Below are positions 1-8,896 of a stretch of DNA of 64,000 bases, one piece after another. Each line of letters starts with the position of its first letter. The stretch's first letter is position 1. Origin of the DNA: JALORV01 sp963724365 (GTDB lineage: Bacteria > Pseudomonadota > Gammaproteobacteria > Burkholderiales > Burkholderiaceae_F); the NCBI GenBank assembly GCA_963724365.1, contig CAVRUR010000013.1:434001-498000 (forward strand), read 5' to 3'. The translations under genes were made by a program, and so were the position numbers. The notes below the pieces were generated by a model. That model had not been told where the DNA came from. It saw only the letters and a program-made list of their open reading frames with translations, and searched no databases.

Positions 1-413
1 CGCGCGTCGGCCGCAGCCACCGCCAGGTCGCACATCGCGACCATCTGGCAGCCCGCGGCCGTGGCGATGCCATGCACCCGCGCGATCACCGGCACCGGCA
101 GTCGCTGCAGCGTCAGCATCAGCTGCGCGCACTGGGCAAACAGTCGCCGGTAGTAGTCGATCGAGGGATTGGCCTTCATCTGCTTGAGGTCATGACCCGG
201 GCAGAACGCCTTGCCCCGGCCGGCGATCACGACAACGCGAGCCGACCCGTCGCGTGCCACCGCATCGAGTTCCGCCTGCAGCGCGGTCATCATCTCCTCC
301 GACAGCGCGTTGAACTGCTGCGGCCGGTTCAGCGTCAGCGTGATCACACCGCGCGCATCGCGTTCGTTCAGAACATACGGTTCGGTCATCGGGCGTGATT
401 CCGGGGCGTTCAT
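1..413 (-). CDS. enoyl-CoA hydratase/isomerase family protein (3' end cut by window edge)
   Basis: Crotonase-fold protein expected to hydrate or isomerise acyl-CoA thioesters in the cytoplasm. About 137 residues are visible, starting MNAPESRPM. The CoA/oxyanion-hole region shows FCPGHDLK near residues 70-77 and the second backbone loop GIATAAGCQM near 115-124, close to the ECHDC3-like branch of the family. ATG at 413 is preferred because AGGAG lies six bases upstream; an in-frame ATG at 419 would sit on top of that site. It lies nine bases after the acyl-CoA synthetase stop, so the two are probably co-transcribed and act in sequence on an activated acid. The C-terminal half lies outside the window, so the exact reaction cannot be fixed. 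Confidence 0.9.
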   Translation of the reverse strand, partial: MNAPESRPMTEPYVLNERDARGVITLTLNRPQQFNALSEEMMTALQAELDAVARDGSARVVVIAGRGKAFCPGHDLKQMKANPSIDYYRRLFAQCAQLMLTLQRLPVPVIARVHGIATAAGCQMVAMCDLAVAAADA

Positions 414-422
414 GGCCATCTC

Positions 423-2078
423 CTAGACATCGATGGCAGAGGCCGATTTCGCCTGCTGCCTGAGCATGTACTTCTGGATCTTTCCGGTCGACGTCTTCGG
501 CAGTTCGCCGAAGACGATGCGCTTGGGAACCTTGAAGCCGGCGAGGTACTTGCGACAGTGCGCGAGCAGTTCGTCGGCCGTCAGTTCGGCACCACTGCGG
601 AGCTCGACGAAGGCACACGGCACCTCACCCCACTTCGCGTCGGGCTGCGCGACTACGGCCGCGGAATTCACGGCCGGATGCCGATACAGCGCGTCCTCCA
701 CCTCGATCGACGAAATATTCTCGCCGCCCGAGATGATGATGTCCTTGCTGCGGTCCTTGATGCGCAGGTAGCCGTCCGGATAGACCACGGCCAGATCGCC
801 CGAGTGAAACCAACCGCCCCGGAATGCCTCGCGCGTGGCCGCATCGTTCTTCAGGTAACCCTTCATGGCGATGTTGCCGCGGAACATCACCTCACCGATG
901 GACTCTCCATCCCACGGCACTGGCTGCAGTGTCTCGGGATCAAGGACCGCAACACCTTCTTCCAGCGTGTAGCGCACGCCCTGCCGGCCGTTCAGGATCG
1001 CCCGCTCGCCCACGTCCATATCTGCCCAGGCAGGCTGCTTGGCACAGACCGTCGCCGGTCCGTAGACCTCGGTCAGGCCGTAGACATGCGTCAGATCGAA
1101 GCCGAGACGGTCCATGCCCTCGATCATCGATGCCGGGGGTGCGGCCGCCGCCACCATCGCGCTCACACGGTGACCGATGCCGCGCTTCAATTCCTCGGGC
1201 GCGTTGACCAACATCGAATGGACAATCGGCGCACCGCAAAAGTGCGTGACACGGTGGGCGCGGATCGCATCGAACACCGCTGCGGCGTCCACCCGGCGCA
1301 GGCACACATGCGTGCCAGCCATGGCCGCGATCGTCCACGGAAAGCACCAGCCGTTACAGTGGAACATCGGCAGCGTCCACAGGTACACCGGATGATGCAG
1401 CATCGCCCACACGAGTACGTTCGACACCGCGTTGCTGTAGGCACCACGGTGCGAATACACGACGCCCTTGGGATTGCCGGTCGTGCCGGAGGTGTAGTTG
1501 AGTGCGATCGCGTCCCACTCGTCAGTCGGTACGGGCCACGCATAGTCCGCTGATCCGGTCGCCAGAAAGGTCTCGTAGGGCATACCGCCCAACGGGGTCC
1601 CCACGCCGTCGTACACCGGATCGTCGACATCGATCACCCGCAACGGCCGGCGAAGCTGCTCGATCGCTGTACGGACCGTCGGCGCAAACTCGCGATCGAC
1701 GATCAGCGCCTTGGCCTCGCCGTGCTCCAGCATGAAGGCGATCGATGCGGCATCGAGCCGTGTGTTAAGCGCGTTCAGTACGGCGCCGGCCATCGGGATG
1801 CCGTAGTGCGCCTCGACCATTTCGGGCGTGTTCGGCAGCATCACGGCCACGGTATCGCCGCGGCCGATCCCGGCACGTGCCAATGCATGCGCCAGCTGGC
1901 GTGAGCGCGCATAGACCTCGCGCCACGTTCGACGCACTGTCCGCGCGCCACTGCCGTGTATGACGGCAGTCAGATCGGGGAACACCGTCGCGCTGCGCTC
2001 GACAAAGCCCAATGGCGACAGCGGTGCAAAGTTCGCCGGATTCCGGTCGAGTCCGCTTTCGTAGATCGTATTAGTCAT
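423..2078 (-). CDS. acyl-CoA synthetase (AMP-dependent ligase, AlkK/DmdB-like)
   Basis: A 551-residue ANL-superfamily ligase that activates a carboxylic acid to its CoA thioester through an acyl-adenylate. The phosphate-binding motif YTSGTTGNPKG lies at residues 195-205. FHCNGW follows near 240, the hinge region DRSKDIIISGGENISS lies in the C-terminal third, and the adenylation lysine is in KTSTGKIQKY near the end. The N-terminal style (YESGLDRNPANFAPLSP) matches medium-chain acyl-CoA and methylmercaptopropionyl-CoA ligases rather than long-chain FadD. Length is normal. It is followed on the same strand by an enoyl-CoA hydratase, which supports fatty or branched acid breakdown. The substrate cannot be told from sequence. 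Confidence 0.9.
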   Translation of the reverse strand: MTNTIYESGLDRNPANFAPLSPLGFVERSATVFPDLTAVIHGSGARTVRRTWREVYARSRQLAHALARAGIGRGDTVAVMLPNTPEMVEAHYGIPMAGAVLNALNTRLDAASIAFMLEHGEAKALIVDREFAPTVRTAIEQLRRPLRVIDVDDPVYDGVGTPLGGMPYETFLATGSADYAWPVPTDEWDAIALNYTSGTTGNPKGVVYSHRGAYSNAVSNVLVWAMLHHPVYLWTLPMFHCNGWCFPWTIAAMAGTHVCLRRVDAAAVFDAIRAHRVTHFCGAPIVHSMLVNAPEELKRGIGHRVSAMVAAAAPPASMIEGMDRLGFDLTHVYGLTEVYGPATVCAKQPAWADMDVGERAILNGRQGVRYTLEEGVAVLDPETLQPVPWDGESIGEVMFRGNIAMKGYLKNDAATREAFRGGWFHSGDLAVVYPDGYLRIKDRSKDIIISGGENISSIEVEDALYRHPAVNSAAVVAQPDAKWGEVPCAFVELRSGAELTADELLAHCRKYLAGFKVPKRIVFGELPKTSTGKIQKYMLRQQAKSASAIDV

Positions 2079-2116
2079 CCTTGGTCAGTGCGGCGGACCC
2101 GTACACCTGCAACGCC

Positions 2117-3043
2117 TCACAGCTGCGCGAGCGCCTTCAAGTGCGCTCCGACACTGCGCGCCAGCGCACTCAGGTTATAGCCTCCTTCAAGCGAACTCAC
2201 GATCCGCCCGTCGCTGAACTCGTCGGCGACTTCCATCAGGCGTCGCGTGATGTAGGCGTAATCGGCCTCCACCAGGCCCATCTGGCCGAGGTCGTCCTCG
2301 CGGTGGGCATCGAATCCGGCCGAGATGAAAAGCATCTGCGGTCGAAATGCGCGCAGGCGCGGCATCCAGACTTCGTCGACCACCTGCCGGACCACATCCC
2401 CCTTGGTTCCGGCCGGAAGCGGCACGTTCACCATGTTTTTCGCCACGTGTTCGGTCCCGGTATACGGGTAGAACGGATGCTGGAAGAAACTGACCATCAG
2501 GACCCGCTCGTCTCCCGCCAGGATCTCCTCGGTCCCATTGCCGTGATGAACGTCGAAATCGATCACTGCCACCCGTTGCAGGCCATGCGCAGTCAACGCA
2601 TGGCGCGCACCGATGGCGACGTTATTGAAAAAGCAGAAGCCCATCGCGGCCGCTTTGCGGGCATGGTGGCCGGGGGGACGAACCGCACAGAACGCATTGC
2701 CGAGTTCGCGGGCGATCACGCGATCGGTCGCCTCGATGACCGCACCCGCCGAACGCAGCGCCGCGTCCCAGGTGTGGGGGTTCATCGAAGTATCCGGATC
2801 GACGGGCCAGTAGCCCTGCTGTGGTACGCTGGTTTTCAGTCTGTCGATGTATGCCGTGTCATGGGCGCGCGCCAGCGCTTCTTCCGACGCGACCGGTGCG
2901 TCGTAGTGCTGCAGGTGCGGCGCAATGCCGGTGGAAATCAGATGATCGTGTATGGCCGACAGCCTTTCAGGGCTTTCCGGATGCCACGAACCCATTTCGT
3001 GCGCCGTGCAAGCACGGTGCGTGAAGAACCCTGTCTGAAGCAT
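2117..3043 (-). CDS. histone deacetylase family protein (AcuC/HDAH-like amidohydrolase)
   Basis: A 308-residue zinc hydrolase of the arginase/deacetylase fold, likely removing acetyl groups from polyamines, lysines or small amides in the cytoplasm. The catalytic His pair is in RPPGHH (H126, H127). The zinc-binding DFDVHHGNG follows at 162-170, and the third metal Asp is in SAGFDAH further on. ATG at 3043 was chosen because the family N-terminus (MLQTGFFTHRAC, then HPESPERL) starts there with a purine-rich AGGGGA upstream; a longer in-frame opening to 3313 runs into the divergent moxR gene. Bacterial members are often called acetoin utilisation proteins without direct evidence, so the substrate is open. 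Confidence 0.9.
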   Translation of the reverse strand: MLQTGFFTHRACTAHEMGSWHPESPERLSAIHDHLISTGIAPHLQHYDAPVASEEALARAHDTAYIDRLKTSVPQQGYWPVDPDTSMNPHTWDAALRSAGAVIEATDRVIARELGNAFCAVRPPGHHARKAAAMGFCFFNNVAIGARHALTAHGLQRVAVIDFDVHHGNGTEEILAGDERVLMVSFFQHPFYPYTGTEHVAKNMVNVPLPAGTKGDVVRQVVDEVWMPRLRAFRPQMLFISAGFDAHREDDLGQMGLVEADYAYITRRLMEVADEFSDGRIVSSLEGGYNLSALARSVGAHLKALAQL

Positions 3044-3113
3044 GTCCCCTTTTAACCCTCTTTTGACCCCGACGGCGAGGTCCGCGAAAAGCGCGGCCTG
3101 AGCGTTTGAGCCA

Positions 3114-4037
3114 ATGTTAGAGAAATTCCGCGCGACCGCCACCCAGATCAGCAGCGTGATCGTCGGCAAGAGCCTGCAGATCCGCCAAAGCCTGACCTGC
3201 CTGCTCGCCGGCGGCCACCTCCTGATCGAGGATGCCCCGGGCGTCGGCAAGACGACGCTCGCGCATGCGATCGCAATTTCGCTCGGACTGCCGTTTCGGC
3301 GCATCCAGTTCACCAGCGACCTGCTGCCGTCCGACGTGATTGGCGTATCCGTCTACGACCGCACCGGTGGGCAGTTCGTCTTTCACCCGGGACCGATCTT
3401 CACCGAAGTGCTGCTGGCCGACGAGATCAACCGCGCCAGCCCCAAGACCCAGAGCGCGATGCTCGAAGCCATGGAGGAGAGCCAGGTGTCGGTCGACGGC
3501 CTGTCGCGCCCTCTGCCCCATCCATTCTTCGTGATCGCGACGCAGAACCCGCTGTCACAGGTGGGCACGTTTCCGCTGCCCGAGTCACAGCTCGACCGCT
3601 TCCTGATGTGCATCAGCCTCGGCTACCCGGACCGCGCGGCAGAACGAGCCCTGCTTTCGGGAGAAGCGCGGCGCGACATGCTGAAGTCGTTGCCGGCGGT
3701 CGCGCGTCCGAGTGACCTCGTCACCGCACAGGTCGAAGTGAAGAAGGTATTCGTTTCCGCCGCGCTGCTCGACTACGTGCAGGCCCTGATGGGTCATACG
3801 CGCGCCTCCGGCAAGTACGCCGAGGGCCTGTCACCGCGTGGCGGTCTCGCGCTGCTGGCCGCCGCACGCGCCTGGGCCTGGATGGACGGGCGCAATCACG
3901 TGATTCCCGAGGACGTACAGAACGTAATGCCTGCGGTTGCCGGCCACCGCCTGCATGCCGTCAGCCGCGACAGCGGCCGCGCGCTGCACGGCAGGGAACT
4001 CGTCAGCCAGCTGATCGGCGCAGTGCCGGTTCCATAG
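3114..4037 (+). CDS. MoxR-family AAA+ ATPase
   Basis: A 307-residue MoxR ATPase, a chaperone-like AAA+ protein thought to remodel or mature partner proteins, here probably cell-envelope ones. Walker A APGVGKTT is at residues 41-48. Walker B is LLADEINRA, followed by SPKTQSAMLEAMEE, and the sensor-1 region is FVIATQNP, all typical of the family. It heads an operon with DUF58 (11 bases downstream), a membrane transglutaminase and MltB. Such MoxR-DUF58-transglutaminase sets are widespread. The start lies 70 bases from the divergent deacetylase gene, so the promoters must be packed into that gap. The ribosome-binding site is weak. Confidence 0.92.
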   Translation: MLEKFRATATQISSVIVGKSLQIRQSLTCLLAGGHLLIEDAPGVGKTTLAHAIAISLGLPFRRIQFTSDLLPSDVIGVSVYDRTGGQFVFHPGPIFTEVLLADEINRASPKTQSAMLEAMEESQVSVDGLSRPLPHPFFVIATQNPLSQVGTFPLPESQLDRFLMCISLGYPDRAAERALLSGEARRDMLKSLPAVARPSDLVTAQVEVKKVFVSAALLDYVQALMGHTRASGKYAEGLSPRGGLALLAAARAWAWMDGRNHVIPEDVQNVMPAVAGHRLHAVSRDSGRALHGRELVSQLIGAVPVP

Positions 4038-4048
4038 CATCCATTCCC

Positions 4049-5080
4049 GTGAGCGTCATCACGCACTCGTGGGCGATGCGGCTGGGCGAATGGATCTCCG
4101 GCCGCCGCGGTCCGGAGATGGGCGAGGTACTGCTGGACCGCCGCCGTGTCTACATCCTGCCGACGCCCGCTGGCGTGCTGTTCGGCGCGGCGATGCTGAT
4201 GCTGTTGATCGGCTCGATCAACTACTCGCTGCAGCTCGGCTACGCGCTGACCTTCCTGGTCACCGGCATGGCGGTCGTCGGCATGCACACCACGCACTCC
4301 AACCTCGCGAACATCGTACTGCGCGGCGTGCGCGTCGAGCCGGTGTACGCAGGCGACGTCGTGATCTTCCAGCTGACCGCCACCAATCCCACGACGCTCG
4401 ATCGCTTTGCGCTGCGCTTCTCGTTCATCGGTGCGCCGGAGCCGCGCAACTGGCTGGGCAGCTTCGCTGCGGTGTTCGGCGGCGGGCGGCGAACAGCCGC
4501 GCGGCCCTTTATCACCACCGAGCTGCCGGCGCGCGGCGACCGCGCGATCGGCGTGCCGCTGCCCGCGCCCGTCCGCGGCAGGCTGCCGGCCCCGCGAATC
4601 GTCATCGAGACGCGCTTTCCGTTCGGGCTGTGGCGCGCGTGGGCGTACCTGACGCCAGCGTTGACCGCGATGGTATATCCGAGGCCCGAGTCCGATGCGC
4701 CGCCGCTGCCCGCGACCGGACTGGCCGGCGGTGAAGGCGTGGGGCTCGCCTCGACCGGCGACGACTTCGCCGGCGTGCGGCCGTACTCGCCCGGCGACCC
4801 GCAGAAGATGATCGCGTGGCGGCTCGCCGCGCGCTGCGACGAGTTGTCTGTCAAGCAGTTCGACGCGCAGGGCGGCGGCGACCTGCTGCTGGACTTCGAT
4901 GCGATCAGCCCCCAGCTGGATGCCGAGCAGAAGCTGTCGCGGCTGACGCGCTGGGTGCTGGACGCCGACGCCGCGCACATGCGCTACGCGCTGCGCATTC
5001 CCGGCGTACTCGCCTTCGCCGGCACCGGCGCGCAGCATCGTGAGCACTGCCTGGGTGCGCTCGCGCTGTACCACGCGTGA
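4049..5080 (+). CDS. DUF58 domain-containing membrane protein
   Basis: A 343-residue protein with two hydrophobic helices near residues 40-75 and a C-terminal DUF58 domain carrying the hallmark DDFAGVRPYSPGDPQKMIAWRLAAR followed by VKQFD. DUF58 proteins pair with MoxR ATPases; their exact activity is unknown, though the domain has a von Willebrand A-like fold. The start is GTG at 4049, with an in-frame ATG at 4070 as alternative. It lies between moxR and the transglutaminase on one strand with short gaps, so it is almost certainly part of the same operon. Confidence 0.9.
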   Translation: MSVITHSWAMRLGEWISGRRGPEMGEVLLDRRRVYILPTPAGVLFGAAMLMLLIGSINYSLQLGYALTFLVTGMAVVGMHTTHSNLANIVLRGVRVEPVYAGDVVIFQLTATNPTTLDRFALRFSFIGAPEPRNWLGSFAAVFGGGRRTAARPFITTELPARGDRAIGVPLPAPVRGRLPAPRIVIETRFPFGLWRAWAYLTPALTAMVYPRPESDAPPLPATGLAGGEGVGLASTGDDFAGVRPYSPGDPQKMIAWRLAARCDELSVKQFDAQGGGDLLLDFDAISPQLDAEQKLSRLTRWVLDADAAHMRYALRIPGVLAFAGTGAQHREHCLGALALYHA

Positions 5081-5096
5081 ACCCCAACCCGCCGCA

Positions 5097-7208
5097 ATGA
5101 ACACTGCTGCACCCGCCGACGCCGCCGCTGCCGCCGCCGGTCCGCTGCGCGCCCTGCTCGGGCCTATCGCTCGCGTGTTCGGACCGCAGACATCCAGCGC
5201 AGCGCGCGAGCGGCGCGACGTTCTGGTGCTACTGGTTGCGGTTGCGCTGGTGGTGTTCCCTCACTTCGAGCACACCGCGTGGTGGGCCACCGGCATCGTG
5301 CTGCTGCTGCTGACATGGCGCGTATGGATCACGCTGGCACAGCGCCCGCTGCCAGGCCGCGTCGTCATGCTGCCGTTGCTGCTGGCCGCTGCCGGCGCCG
5401 TGTACCTGCAGCACCGCACGCTGGCGGGTCAGGACGCCGGCGTCACCCTGCTGCTGCTGCTGATGGCGCTCAAGCTGCTGGAGATGCGCGCGCGCCGCGA
5501 CATCTTCGTCGTCATCTTCCTGGCTTTCTTCATTCTGCTGACGCAGTTCCTGTATGGGCAGGACCTGCCGGTGGCCGCGATCACGGTCGCTGCCGTCGTG
5601 GCGCTGTTCTTCGTGCTCGTCAGCGTGAACCTGGACGACGTCGATCTGCCGGCCATGCGTAAGTTGCGACTGGTGGGGATCACGCTGCTGAAGGCCCTGC
5701 CGCTGGCAGCGGCGCTCTTCCTCCTTTTCCCGCGCATCACCGGTCCGCTGTGGGGCATGCCAGGTGAGTCGCGCCAGGGCAAGACGGGACTGTCGAACTC
5801 GATGTCGCCGGGATCGATCAGCCAATTGCTGGAGTCTGACGCCATTGTCTTCCGTGCCCGCTTTGACAATGCCGTGCCCGCCAACGACAAGCTCTACTGG
5901 CGCGGGCCGGTGTTCGGTTCCTTCAACGGCCGCTCGTGGACACCGCTGAACCGGCGACGCGCCGAAGCGTCTGCACCGAGTATCGAAGGCGAGCCACGCA
6001 CGGCCGTTAGCTACGAAGTAACGCTTGAACCGCACAAGCGCGACTGGCTATTCGCGCTCGATGTGCCGGCGGCGCTTCCGCAGCTGGAGACGTTCCGGCC
6101 CCGGCTGACGCCTGAAATGCAGCTGCTCGTCCCCGGCCTGATCACCGAGCGTATCCGATACGACATGCGTTCGTACACCGGCTATCGGCTCGGTGCGCGC
6201 ACGAGCGAGCTGGAGCTGCAGGACTGGCTCGAGTTGCCGAAAGGATTCAACCCGCGTGCGATTCAGTTCGCTGCAGAACTGCGCAGTCGCGTCGTTCCGG
6301 CGGCGGCCGCACAGCGTCAATCGCATGACAGCCAGCTCGTGAATGCCGTACTCGATCACTTTCGTCGCGGAGAGTTCAACTACACCGTGTCGCCGCCGCC
6401 GCTCGGACGACACTCGGTCGACGAGTTCATGTTCGATACCCGCCTGGGCTTCTGCGAGCACTACGCGTCGGCCTTCGTCTTCCTGATGCGGGCGCTCGAG
6501 GTGCCGGCGCGTGTGGTCACCGGGTATCAGGGCGGGGAACTGAATCCCGTCGACGGCTTCATGACGGTGCGCCAGGCGGACGCCCACGCGTGGACCGAAG
6601 TGTGGCTCGCCGGTCGCGGCTGGGTGCGTGTCGATCCGACCGCGGTCGTGGCGCCATTCCGCATTGAGCGCGGCGCCGTCGAACTCGCACGCCAGGCGAG
6701 CGGCGCATTGGAGGGCCTCGGAGCCGACTATTCATGGCTGCGTTCGCTGCGCTACAACTGGGAGGCCGTTCAGAACGGCTGGAACCAGTGGGTCATCTCG
6801 TATTCGCAGGAGAGCCAGCGGGCACTCATCCAGCGTCTCGGCCTCGCACCGAGCCTCGACAATGTCGCGCTCGTGCTGGCGCTCGTGATGGCGACGCTGC
6901 TTGCGTGGCTGGCGATCGTCTCGATGCGTCCGCAGACCGTGCATGATCCGCTGGGAGCGTCGTTTCAGCTGCTGCGTGATCGCCTCGAACAAGTTGGCGT
7001 GGCCGCCTCCGTGTCCTGCGGCCCGCGCGAGCTTTATGTGCGCAGCAAGCGTGCATTGGTCGAAGACGACGTCAGGCAAGTGCGACGCCTGCTGTCGCGT
7101 TACGAGCGGCTGCGCTACGGACCCGCCTCGGAGAGTGCCACCCGGGCCGACGTGCGCGCCCTGCGCAGGGCCATTCGCGCCTTCAAGCCACGCCCGAACC
7201 CGCTGTGA
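5097..7208 (+). CDS. tgpA: TgpA-like transglutaminase (DUF3488/transglutaminase-core membrane protein)
   Basis: About 703 residues. The N-terminal third holds a run of hydrophobic helices (DUF3488), followed by a periplasmic transglutaminase-core domain, another membrane helix (VALVLALVMATLLAWLAIV) and a short cytoplasmic tail. The catalytic triad is visible as C453 in GFCEHYAS, H497 in DAHAWTEVW and D513 in VDPT. Founding members (TgpA of Pseudomonas) are essential inner-membrane proteins with periplasmic transglutaminase activity. The ATG at 5097 was chosen because it avoids overlap with DUF58; a GTG at 5040 is in frame and neither has a strong ribosome site. The next gene, mltB, follows almost at once, linking it to peptidoglycan work. 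Confidence 0.88.
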   Translation: MNTAAPADAAAAAAGPLRALLGPIARVFGPQTSSAARERRDVLVLLVAVALVVFPHFEHTAWWATGIVLLLLTWRVWITLAQRPLPGRVVMLPLLLAAAGAVYLQHRTLAGQDAGVTLLLLLMALKLLEMRARRDIFVVIFLAFFILLTQFLYGQDLPVAAITVAAVVALFFVLVSVNLDDVDLPAMRKLRLVGITLLKALPLAAALFLLFPRITGPLWGMPGESRQGKTGLSNSMSPGSISQLLESDAIVFRARFDNAVPANDKLYWRGPVFGSFNGRSWTPLNRRRAEASAPSIEGEPRTAVSYEVTLEPHKRDWLFALDVPAALPQLETFRPRLTPEMQLLVPGLITERIRYDMRSYTGYRLGARTSELELQDWLELPKGFNPRAIQFAAELRSRVVPAAAAQRQSHDSQLVNAVLDHFRRGEFNYTVSPPPLGRHSVDEFMFDTRLGFCEHYASAFVFLMRALEVPARVVTGYQGGELNPVDGFMTVRQADAHAWTEVWLAGRGWVRVDPTAVVAPFRIERGAVELARQASGALEGLGADYSWLRSLRYNWEAVQNGWNQWVISYSQESQRALIQRLGLAPSLDNVALVLALVMATLLAWLAIVSMRPQTVHDPLGASFQLLRDRLEQVGVAASVSCGPRELYVRSKRALVEDDVRQVRRLLSRYERLRYGPASESATRADVRALRRAIRAFKPRPNPL

Positions 7209-7210
7209 TC

Positions 7211-8218
7211 ATGCGGCGTCGAACCGCCTTGCTTACGCTGCTGGCGCTGGCAGCTGCACCCGTCACGCATGCACGCACCCCGTATCTGGCGCGCAGCGAA
7301 GTGCAGCAGTTCCTCGACGAACTGGTGGGCGCTCACGGATTCGATCGGGCCCATGCCGAGCGCTGGATCAGAGACGCGCGCTACTCGCCTGGCGTCGAAC
7401 GACTGATGCAGCCCGCGATTCCCTTCGGCCAGCGCAACTGGTTCGAGTATCGCGACCGCTATGTCGAGCCGATGCGGATACAGGCCGGCATCGCGTTCTG
7501 GCGGACCCACGCCGAGGCGCTGTCACGGGCCGAACAGCAGTTCGGCGTGCCGGCCGAGATCATCGTCGCCATCATCGGCATCGAAACCTACTTCGGGCGC
7601 ATCACCGGCAACTTCCGCACGCTCGACGTCTTCACGACGCTGAGCTTCGATTACCTGCGCCGCGCCGACTTCTATCGTGCCGAGTTCGTCGAGTTCCTGC
7701 TGCTGGCGCGCGACCAGAAACGGGACCCGGGCACCTACCGTGGTTCGTTCGCCGGTGCGATCGGCTTGCCCCAGTTCATGCCTGGTTCGATCCGGCGCTG
7801 GGCGGTGGACTTCGACGGTGACGGTCGCATCGACCTCCTGGGAAGCCCGGTCGACGCGATTGGTTCGGTCGCGAGTTTCCTGGTCGGGCACGGCTGGCAG
7901 CGCGACCTGCCCATCGCCTTCGAGGTCAATGCCGATGAAGGCATCGTCGATCGACTTGGCCGCGGCATTCTGGCGCAACGGCCCTGGTGGTCCGCGCTGG
8001 CCGAAGGCGTCAGCGGCGATGCGTTGCTGACTCTCGACACGCCGGTGCTCGTGATCGACCTGCCACTGATGACACCGGACGGGCAGCCAGGACGCGCGTA
8101 CCGGGTCGGCACGGTCAACTTCAGCGCGATCCTGCATTACAACCGCAGCTACTTCTATGCGACCGCCGTTAGCGAACTCGCGACCGCCCTGCGCGAGCGC
8201 ATGAACTCCGGCTCCTGA
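7211..8218 (+). CDS. mltB: lytic murein transglycosylase B
   Basis: A 335-residue peptidoglycan lytic transglycosylase of the MltB/SLT-3 family that cleaves MurNAc-GlcNAc bonds and forms 1,6-anhydro ends. It has a cleavable signal peptide (MRRRTALLTLLALAAA...THA) without a lipobox, so it is predicted to be periplasmic and soluble. The catalytic Glu is E125 in IIGIETYFGR, followed by GSFAGAIGLPQFMPGS and the AVDFDGDGRIDL segment typical of MltB. The ATG at 7211 lies just after the transglutaminase stop, and a GTG at 7205 is the alternative. It is last in the MoxR-DUF58-transglutaminase operon and ends 21 bases from the convergent maiA. Confidence 0.92.
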   Translation: MRRRTALLTLLALAAAPVTHARTPYLARSEVQQFLDELVGAHGFDRAHAERWIRDARYSPGVERLMQPAIPFGQRNWFEYRDRYVEPMRIQAGIAFWRTHAEALSRAEQQFGVPAEIIVAIIGIETYFGRITGNFRTLDVFTTLSFDYLRRADFYRAEFVEFLLLARDQKRDPGTYRGSFAGAIGLPQFMPGSIRRWAVDFDGDGRIDLLGSPVDAIGSVASFLVGHGWQRDLPIAFEVNADEGIVDRLGRGILAQRPWWSALAEGVSGDALLTLDTPVLVIDLPLMTPDGQPGRAYRVGTVNFSAILHYNRSYFYATAVSELATALRERMNSGS

Positions 8219-8239
8219 CCAAAGAAGCAGAGCGGTCGG

Positions 8240-8887
8240 CTATTCTGCGTCCGGTTGACGCGCCGGCTGCGCGTCAACGAACGACCCCAGTTCCATGCAG
8301 CGGTCGAAAACGCCCATCAGCACGGGAACGTGATCGAGGCGGCAATCAAAGCGTCGCGCGTTGAAGATCTGCGGCACCAGTGCCACGTCGGCCAGGGTGA
8401 CAGCATCGCCCAGCAGGTAACGGCCGACGCGGCGCTCACCCGCAACGCGGGCCTCCAGCGCCGCCAGCCCCTGCTCAACCCAGTGCCGGTACCACGCGTT
8501 CTTCTGATCTTCGCTCGCCCCGAGCTGATGCACCAGATAACGCAGCACCCGCAGGTTGTTCAGCGGATGAATCTCGCAGGCAATTGTCAGCGCGCAGGCA
8601 CGCACGTAGGCCCGGTCGAGCGGAGCCTGCGGCAGCAGCGGCGGTTGCGGATGCGTTTCGTCGAGGTACTCAATGATCGCCAGCGACTGTGTCAGCACAT
8701 GGCCGTCATCGTCGAGCACCGGAATCAGCGCGTCGGCATTGAGCGCGCGAAAGGCCGGCGCAAACTGCTGACCGCCCGCCTTGGTCAGGTGAACCACCGC
8801 ATAGTCGTAGCTCAATCCCTTGAGGTTGAGCGCGATGCGGACGCGGAACGACGCCGAGCTGCGAAAGTAGTTGTAGAGCTTCAGCAT
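8240..8887 (-). CDS. maiA: maleylacetoacetate/maleylpyruvate isomerase (zeta-class glutathione transferase)
   Basis: A 215-residue zeta-class GST. The N-terminal thioredoxin-like domain carries the SSxSxRVRIAL signature (S10, S11, S13; the usual Cys at position 12 is Ala). The glutathione-binding QSLAIIEYL follows, and the C-terminal part is the helical domain. The enzyme uses glutathione to turn the cis-maleyl product of ring cleavage into the fumaryl isomer, either in homogentisate/tyrosine or in gentisate breakdown. It is at the end of a same-strand group with a TRAP transporter and an FAH-family hydrolase that would catalyse the next step. Sequence alone does not separate maleylacetoacetate from maleylpyruvate as substrate. 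Confidence 0.88.
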   Translation of the reverse strand: MLKLYNYFRSSASFRVRIALNLKGLSYDYAVVHLTKAGGQQFAPAFRALNADALIPVLDDDGHVLTQSLAIIEYLDETHPQPPLLPQAPLDRAYVRACALTIACEIHPLNNLRVLRYLVHQLGASEDQKNAWYRHWVEQGLAALEARVAGERRVGRYLLGDAVTLADVALVPQIFNARRFDCRLDHVPVLMGVFDRCMELGSFVDAQPARQPDAE

Positions 8888-8896
8888 GGGGAGATC

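Noticed and set aside
5429..5480. CTG-rich runs in the transglutaminase gene resembling a simple repeat
   Set aside because: They encode leucine-rich membrane helices in a GC-rich genome and are ordinary coding sequence.
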